Source: Phycisphaerales bacterium (GTDB taxonomy: Bacteria; Planctomycetota; Phycisphaerae; UBA1845). Taken from it: 64,000 nt of DNA. A program made the position numbers and the translations under genes. Under the pieces are notes generated by a model. The model saw nothing but the letters and a program-made list of their open reading frames with translations, had not been told where the DNA came from and did not search any database. Below are positions 59,733-64,000 of the stretch, piece by piece. Every line of letters starts with the position of its first letter. The stretch's first letter is position 1. The stretch lies in assembly GCA_020852275.1 (NCBI GenBank), contig JADZBE010000034.1, positions 104,021 to 168,020 of the forward strand, written 5' to 3'.

Positions 59733-61520
59733 TCACGGGTCGAGACCGGACCCGCCGGGCGGCGATCGCGAAAGCCGTTCCAGCCCCGTTCTCGCCCGCT
59801 CATCCTGCGGGTCGAGGTCCAGCGCCCGGCGATAGCGCATCGCCGCCTCCTCCCGGCGCCCCAGCGACTCGAGCGCCGCGCCGCACTGATAGTCCACCTC
59901 CATCAAACTTGGATCCGCCGCCGATGCGGCGCGGAATTGAACCACCGCTTCCGACCACTGTCGGGTCTGCGATAGCGCCAGACCCAGATTATACAGAGCC
60001 TCGGCCGTGGGATTGGCTTCCACCGCGCGGCGCAGACAGGTCACGGCTGCGTCCAGCTTCCCGGCGCGCGCGTAGCAAACTCCAAGATTCGAGTAACCCA
60101 TCCCGTCCAGTTCCTGTTCCGGATGCACCCGTACGGCGTTGGCCACGAACGCCAGGATCGCCGCAACCGCCAGCGCTCGATGCAGGTGGTGCGTCCGGCG
60201 TCCGCGCGCCGCCCGGATCGCGCGCACCAGACCCGCGGCTGCAAAGGGCGTCAGCACGGCCGCCAGGGGAAATCGATATCTCCCCAGCACATAGAAGCCG
60301 GCGACCGCGATGCACATGCCGGCAAATAGCAGCCCGTGCAGACTTCGCGCGCCTGATCGACGGCGACTGAGCATCATCCCGGCGCCCGCCAGCGGAAGCA
60401 GCGTGCCAAAATGCCATACTTTTCCCACAGTGCCGAGCAGCAAGGAATGGTCCGCATAAACACGAAAACTCTCCACGTCGCTTACCTCATAGGCATTGAC
60501 GGCCATCAGCACTTTCCGAATGGTCAGCCGGACCCATTGACCCGGCGCGCTGCAAATATCTACCCACGCTCGATCCAGCCAATAATGGGAAACTTCCGAA
60601 GCGCTAAGCACGCGGCCCAGCGCCTCCTGCGCCAGTCGCGCGGCGTCCGCACGCTCGAATTCCGGCGTCTCGTGTCCGCGGACGAGCGGCCGATATCTGC
60701 CGGTGGCCTCCAGACTGTTGCCAATATAGAAATTCGGGCCCATTTGAAATGTCGAGAATGACATCTCCCCGCCCACGTACCCGTTGCGCGCCGCCACGGG
60801 GCCCAGGACGAACGCCGCGCCGGCGAGGTAGGCGCCGCAGCGGATCAGGCGCCGGTTCAGCGGCGCGACCTGCCGCCCATGAACCAAAAGCCAGCCGGCG
60901 ATCAGCGCCAGCCATACAAACGCATTCTCGCGCGTCAGCGCAAGCAGGCCCGTTACCGCCCCCGCCGCGACTGCCCGGCCCGCGCGCCAACGTCGGCTTC
61001 CAACAGTGACCAGCAGCAGGAGCAGGCACGTCAGCGCCCCCGCCAGACTCGCCTTCTGAATAATGCCATCAAAGAAGATCGCGGGCGGATACAGCGCATA
61101 CATCAAGCCGGCCACCCACGCGGCGCGCCGCCCCCCGATGCGCCCCGCGGTGGCTGCCAGCGCGAGCGCGGCAAACGAGCCCATCATCGACTGCGCCAGC
61201 AGCACCGCCATGCCGCGGACCCCGACCACCCGAAACAACGCGCCCAGCAGGTAAGGGTACAGCGGCGCCTGGTAAAACGGCTCGGAGCCGATCCAGTCTC
61301 CGCCCGCGATGCGCGTGGCCCAGGCGATGTATCCTTCCGCATCTCCCACGGGATGCTGGAGGAAGGGCAGCTCTCGCGTGCTCCACAGGTGCGCCAGTCG
61401 CGCGAGCATCGCCACGGGCACAATCACCCAAAGTCCGATTCGCTTCCTGCGCGATGGCGATCCGTGGGCGCTGCGGCTCTGCGACGGCGACGTGCACATG
61501 GCGGCGTTGCGTAGGTTCAT
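59733..61520 (-). CDS. Membrane glycosyltransferase-like protein with C-terminal TPR repeats
   Basis: 595 residues. About 25-420: polytopic (IGLWVIVPVAMLARLAHLW; GGRRAAWVAGLMYALYPPAI; AGALTCLLLLLVTVG; GLVRAI...), in the style of ArnT/PMT-type lipid-linked sugar transferases (LARLAHLWSTRELPFLQHP, DAEGYIAWATRIAGGDWIG, FYQAPLYPYLLGALFRVVG). The last 110 residues have TPR helices (SNLGVCYARAGKLDAAVTCL, ALYNLGLALSQTRQWSEAVV, DYQCGAALESLGRREEAAMR). ATG 61520 chosen; the frame opens at 61751 inside a repeat. Possible role: protein or lipid glycosylation, or PMT-like oligosaccharide export. Confidence 0.78.
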   Translation of the reverse strand: MNLRNAAMCTSPSQSRSAHGSPSRRKRIGLWVIVPVAMLARLAHLWSTRELPFLQHPVGDAEGYIAWATRIAGGDWIGSEPFYQAPLYPYLLGALFRVVGVRGMAVLLAQSMMGSFAALALAATAGRIGGRRAAWVAGLMYALYPPAIFFDGIIQKASLAGALTCLLLLLVTVGSRRWRAGRAVAAGAVTGLLALTRENAFVWLALIAGWLLVHGRQVAPLNRRLIRCGAYLAGAAFVLGPVAARNGYVGGEMSFSTFQMGPNFYIGNSLEATGRYRPLVRGHETPEFERADAARLAQEALGRVLSASEVSHYWLDRAWVDICSAPGQWVRLTIRKVLMAVNAYEVSDVESFRVYADHSLLLGTVGKVWHFGTLLPLAGAGMMLSRRRSGARSLHGLLFAGMCIAVAGFYVLGRYRFPLAAVLTPFAAAGLVRAIRAARGRRTHHLHRALAVAAILAFVANAVRVHPEQELDGMGYSNLGVCYARAGKLDAAVTCLRRAVEANPTAEALYNLGLALSQTRQWSEAVVQFRAASAADPSLMEVDYQCGAALESLGRREEAAMRYRRALDLDPQDERARTGLERLSRSPPGGSGLDP

Positions 61521-61711
61521 AGTGAATCTACCGCGTGCAGGTCGTCGGCCCTGTGCGCCGCCGAAGGACCTCGGTCGTGCCAGGCAATCAGTGCGAATGC
61601 GCACCCTGCATTCCGACCCGCGCCGGATCGCCCACTGCGGCAGTCCACGGTGATGAAGCAAGGCGGAAAGTGTTTCCTCGCACACATCACTTCGAGCCCA
61701 GTTCCGACCGC

Positions 61712-61760
61712 GTCGAACGACCACGGGTCCGCTGCTGCGGACCCGTGCCACCCGCCGAGG
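61712..61760. repeat. Dispersed palindrome GGGTCCGCTGCTGCGGACCC
   Basis: At 61727-61746 with flanks GTCGAACGACCAC and GTGCCACCCGCC; the same palindrome as at 49210-49229. Confidence 0.7.
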
Positions 61761-61761
61761 G

Positions 61762-63648
61762 TCATTCGTTTCGCGTTCCTGCTTCGCCGCTTGCGGCCGG
61801 CGGCGGACTGCTTTCCCCCGCCACGCGCGGCAGCGTTACCGTGAACTTCGTCCCTTTGCCCAAGACGCTTTCCAGTTCCATGTGCCCGTTCATCGCCAGC
61901 ACGGCGTGCCGCACGATCGAAAGCCCCAGCCCCGTGCCGCGCGGCGCGTCGCGCAACGAGCCGGCGCCGGATCGCGCCCGCTCCACCTGGTAGAATCGCT
62001 CGAACACCCGCGCCTGATCCTCCGTGGGGATCCCGCATCCGTTGTCCTCGACTACGAACTCCACGTCATGCCCCACCGCGCGCCACGCCAGACGCACGCG
62101 ACCGCCTTCCGCCGTGAACTTGAGCGCGTTGTCCACCAGGTTGTCCAGAACCATGCGCAGAAGCCCGGGGTGGACGTGAATGCACGGCAGGAATTCGGAT
62201 CCGTCGATGATGAACTGCGTTCGCTTTTTTTCGGCCGGCGGCGCGAATCGTTCGACCAGTTCCTCGCAAAAGCGCGGCAGGTCGACCGACTGCGGATGGA
62301 AACGCGCGCTCGGCGCCTCGAGCTTGGAAAGGTCCAGGAGGTCGCGCACCAGCTCCTCCAGCCAGCCCGTCTGACGATCGATCACGTCCACGCAGCGCTT
62401 CATCGCCGCGGCGTCCGCGACGGGATCGAGCGACCGCACCGTCTCCGCCGCCATGCGGATCGCGGCAATCGGCGTGCGCAGCTCATGCGAGGCGTTCGCC
62501 ACCAGGTCGCTTTTCACCTGCACCACGCGCGACAGCTCGGTCACGTCCGTCAGCACCAGCAGCCGCCCTTCCTCGCCCTCCTCCGAGGGTTTGTCGTGCA
62601 GCCGAATCGGCGAGCTTCGCGCCAGCAGGAACACCGATCCGCCGCGCCGGCGAATCTCCACCCGGCGGTCCCGCGCCTCGCTGTCTTCGCCTTCGTCCAG
62701 CCCGCGATCCATGCGCAGCATGGCCTGAAGCTCGAACAGCGGCACGCACGCCTCGATGGGCATTCCGATGAAGCGCTTCGCGGCGCCGGCGCCGTCGGCG
62801 GAGAGGTCCAGCAACCGCACGGCGGCCGGGTTCATCAGCACAATGCGCGCGGCTCGATTCGCCACCACGACGCCGTCTCGCACGCGCGAGAGCAGTTCTT
62901 CCAAGGTGCTCTGCTGCCGATCAAAGACGGCGTGCCGCGCGGCGATGTCTTCGCGCAGGCGATGCAGGCTCATCGCCACCGAGTCCAGGGCCGCGGATCC
63001 CGTGCCGACGGACCTTGCCCCGCTCCCCTCCTGCCGGATGAGCCGCGTAAGGGGGATGCTCCAGATCAGCGAGATGCCCGCCGCCAGTGCAGATCCGACG
63101 GCCCCGACTCCCAGCGCTATGCGCAGGAAGGCCGACGTCACGTCCGTATCCGCCGCGTCCAGCGATGCGGACGGAAGGCTCGCCCGAACGACCGCCCGCG
63201 GCGCGCCGGCGGGACCGACGCGCGCCGCGGCGAAAGCGAATTCGCGCGCCAGCGGATACGACCAGCGCACCGTGAACGCTTCGCCGTGGCGGAGAGCGTC
63301 CGCAATCTCCAACCCGTTCGCCTCCGCATCGCCGCCCGAGAGACCCTGCGAGTCCGCCAGCAGCCGCCCATCCGCCGCGACGATCGTCAACCGCAGATCA
63401 GGATGCAGCGAGGTCGCCAGCGACTTCAGCCGCGCCGCGACATCGGGAAGGTCGCCGTCCGCTTTGGCGAAATAATCCCATGTGCTCGCCGCCGCGCGCG
63501 CGCTGGACTTGAGCCGGTCCTCCTCCTGACGTCGATACTCGCGCTCGTACGCCAACAGCATCAGCGCCAGGACCACCACCACGGCAAGCAGAAGCGGCGC
63601 CGCGTGGCCTGCAAACAGGCGCCAAAAGAAACGAGGTGACTTCGTCAT
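61762..63648 (-). CDS. PhoR-like sensor histidine kinase
   Basis: 628 residues. TM1 (about 15-35, PLLLAVVVVLALMLLA), an extracytoplasmic PAS/dCache-like part (about 40-170), TM2 (about 172-195, IALGVGAVGSALAAGISLIW), a HAMP-like linker, a PAS domain (about 245-370: LLSRVRDGVVVANRAARIVL), then HisKA with H388 in ANASHELRTPIAAIRMAAE and the ATPase (NLVDNALKFTAEGG, DNGCGIPTEDQARVFERFYQ, GTGLGLSIVRHAVLAMNG). Complete. No response regulator lies beside it, but it may be the phosphate sensor PhoR; PhoB could be beyond the window edge. Confidence 0.86.
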   Translation of the reverse strand: MTKSPRFFWRLFAGHAAPLLLAVVVVLALMLLAYEREYRRQEEDRLKSSARAAASTWDYFAKADGDLPDVAARLKSLATSLHPDLRLTIVAADGRLLADSQGLSGGDAEANGLEIADALRHGEAFTVRWSYPLAREFAFAAARVGPAGAPRAVVRASLPSASLDAADTDVTSAFLRIALGVGAVGSALAAGISLIWSIPLTRLIRQEGSGARSVGTGSAALDSVAMSLHRLREDIAARHAVFDRQQSTLEELLSRVRDGVVVANRAARIVLMNPAAVRLLDLSADGAGAAKRFIGMPIEACVPLFELQAMLRMDRGLDEGEDSEARDRRVEIRRRGGSVFLLARSSPIRLHDKPSEEGEEGRLLVLTDVTELSRVVQVKSDLVANASHELRTPIAAIRMAAETVRSLDPVADAAAMKRCVDVIDRQTGWLEELVRDLLDLSKLEAPSARFHPQSVDLPRFCEELVERFAPPAEKKRTQFIIDGSEFLPCIHVHPGLLRMVLDNLVDNALKFTAEGGRVRLAWRAVGHDVEFVVEDNGCGIPTEDQARVFERFYQVERARSGAGSLRDAPRGTGLGLSIVRHAVLAMNGHMELESVLGKGTKFTVTLPRVAGESSPPPAASGEAGTRNE

Positions 63649-63779
63649 GGATGCCGTCGATCGCCGATGCGCCCGCCGCGCGGGTCAACCTCGGGAGCCT
63701 AACACGCGACCCGACGACTCGAAAGCGCCCCTCAGCGCGCACCGCCGGCGCGCTTGGGTGGCACGGATCTCCGAGACGT

Positions 63780-64000
63780 GCGGCACGCCCCGGAAGTGCG
63801 TGCCAATTACGAGAAGCCCGACCCCGATGGGCGTGCCAATCAGATGATGCAGCACGTCCGCAGGTGCGTGCCCATCAGATGCGGCACGCCCCGGAAGTGC
63901 GTGCCAATTACGAGAAGCCCGACCCCGATGGGCGTGCCAATCAGATGATGCAGCACGTCCGCAGGCGCGTGCCCCTTACGAGAAGCCCGACCCCGATGGG
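63780..64000 (+). repeat. 101-bp tandem repeat at the window edge
   Basis: Unit starts at 63780 and 63881 (GCGGCACGCCCCGGAAGTGC); each has the core TTACGAGAAGCCCGACCCCG ATGGG at 63807 and 63908, with a third core at 63976 out of step. The copies are nearly identical, with no variable spacers. It runs off the window. Non-coding in all frames that I can judge. Confidence 0.9.

Noticed and set aside
63780..64000. Possible CRISPR array
   Set aside because: Period is 101 bp and whole units repeat almost exactly; there are no short conserved repeats separated by unique spacers, and no cas genes.

Overview
The window is GC-rich chromosomal DNA from a bacterium, most likely a member of the Planctomycetota (a Phycisphaerae-like lineage is my best guess). 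The grounds are: a 5S rRNA gene standing alone with its own promoter and terminator; secreted proteins built from beta-helix, FG-GAP, calcium-repeat and dockerin-like modules; receiver proteins with the DNA-binding domain in front; and many families of short palindromic repeats, some inside genes. No 16S/23S rRNA, tRNA, integrase, transposase or CRISPR array was seen, so the species call is an inference from gene content only. Layout: 1-7.6 kb holds the end of an unknown (TPR-like) gene, a STAS protein and a type IV pilus/type II secretion set (pilB-like, pilT-like, pilC-like) translationally coupled to a two-domain glycosyltransferase. 7.7-14.1 kb has an aldehyde dehydrogenase, an HD-domain protein and polA carrying two repeat-derived insertions. 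14.3-17.5 kb has two secreted beta-helix proteins, one with a 16-base G/C homopolymer that puts its start codon out of frame. 17.9-24.5 kb carries nadD, miaE, an ABC exporter with a lipoprotein, and mnmG. 24.7-32.5 kb is a signalling block: HTH-receiver protein, HDOD-histidine kinase, a receiver lacking its phospho-acceptor, glycine C-acetyltransferase, then a diguanylate cyclase coupled to a receiver-like protein. 32.7-37.8 kb has an FGGY sugar kinase, a PhoX-like Tat-exported protein and a sensor kinase. 37.8-39.6 kb is a compact two-gene ATPase plus TOPRIM-like (DUF3226) cassette with its own promoter and visibly lower GC, the best candidate for an undescribed (probably anti-phage) system. 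39.7-42.9 kb has asnS with a coiled-coil insertion and a decapitated FG-GAP protein. 43.2-49.1 kb is a full polyhydroxyalkanoate (PHA) storage island: reductase, class III synthase PhaC, PhaE-like subunit, thiolase, phasin, and divergent PhaR regulator, with paired promoters and repeated TTTG-N-CAAA palindromes between phasin and phaR. 49.3-56.5 kb holds fliM, a secreted protein with ten 33-residue calcium-type repeats, and a large secreted protein of unknown function. 57.0-63.6 kb has the 5S gene, a 31-residue membrane peptide, a MutS2 without its Smr nuclease domain, a membrane glycosyltransferase-TPR protein and a PhoR-like sensor kinase; the window ends in a 101-bp tandem repeat. How the parts fit: c-di-GMP is a plausible thread linking the diguanylate cyclase, the MshEN-type N-terminus of the pilB-like ATPase and the flagellar switch gene; the PHA island is a self-contained carbon-storage pathway from acetyl-CoA to granule with a granule-sensing repressor; the rest is housekeeping (DNA polymerase I, NAD synthesis, tRNA modification, Asn-tRNA charging) interleaved with sensory and cell-surface genes.
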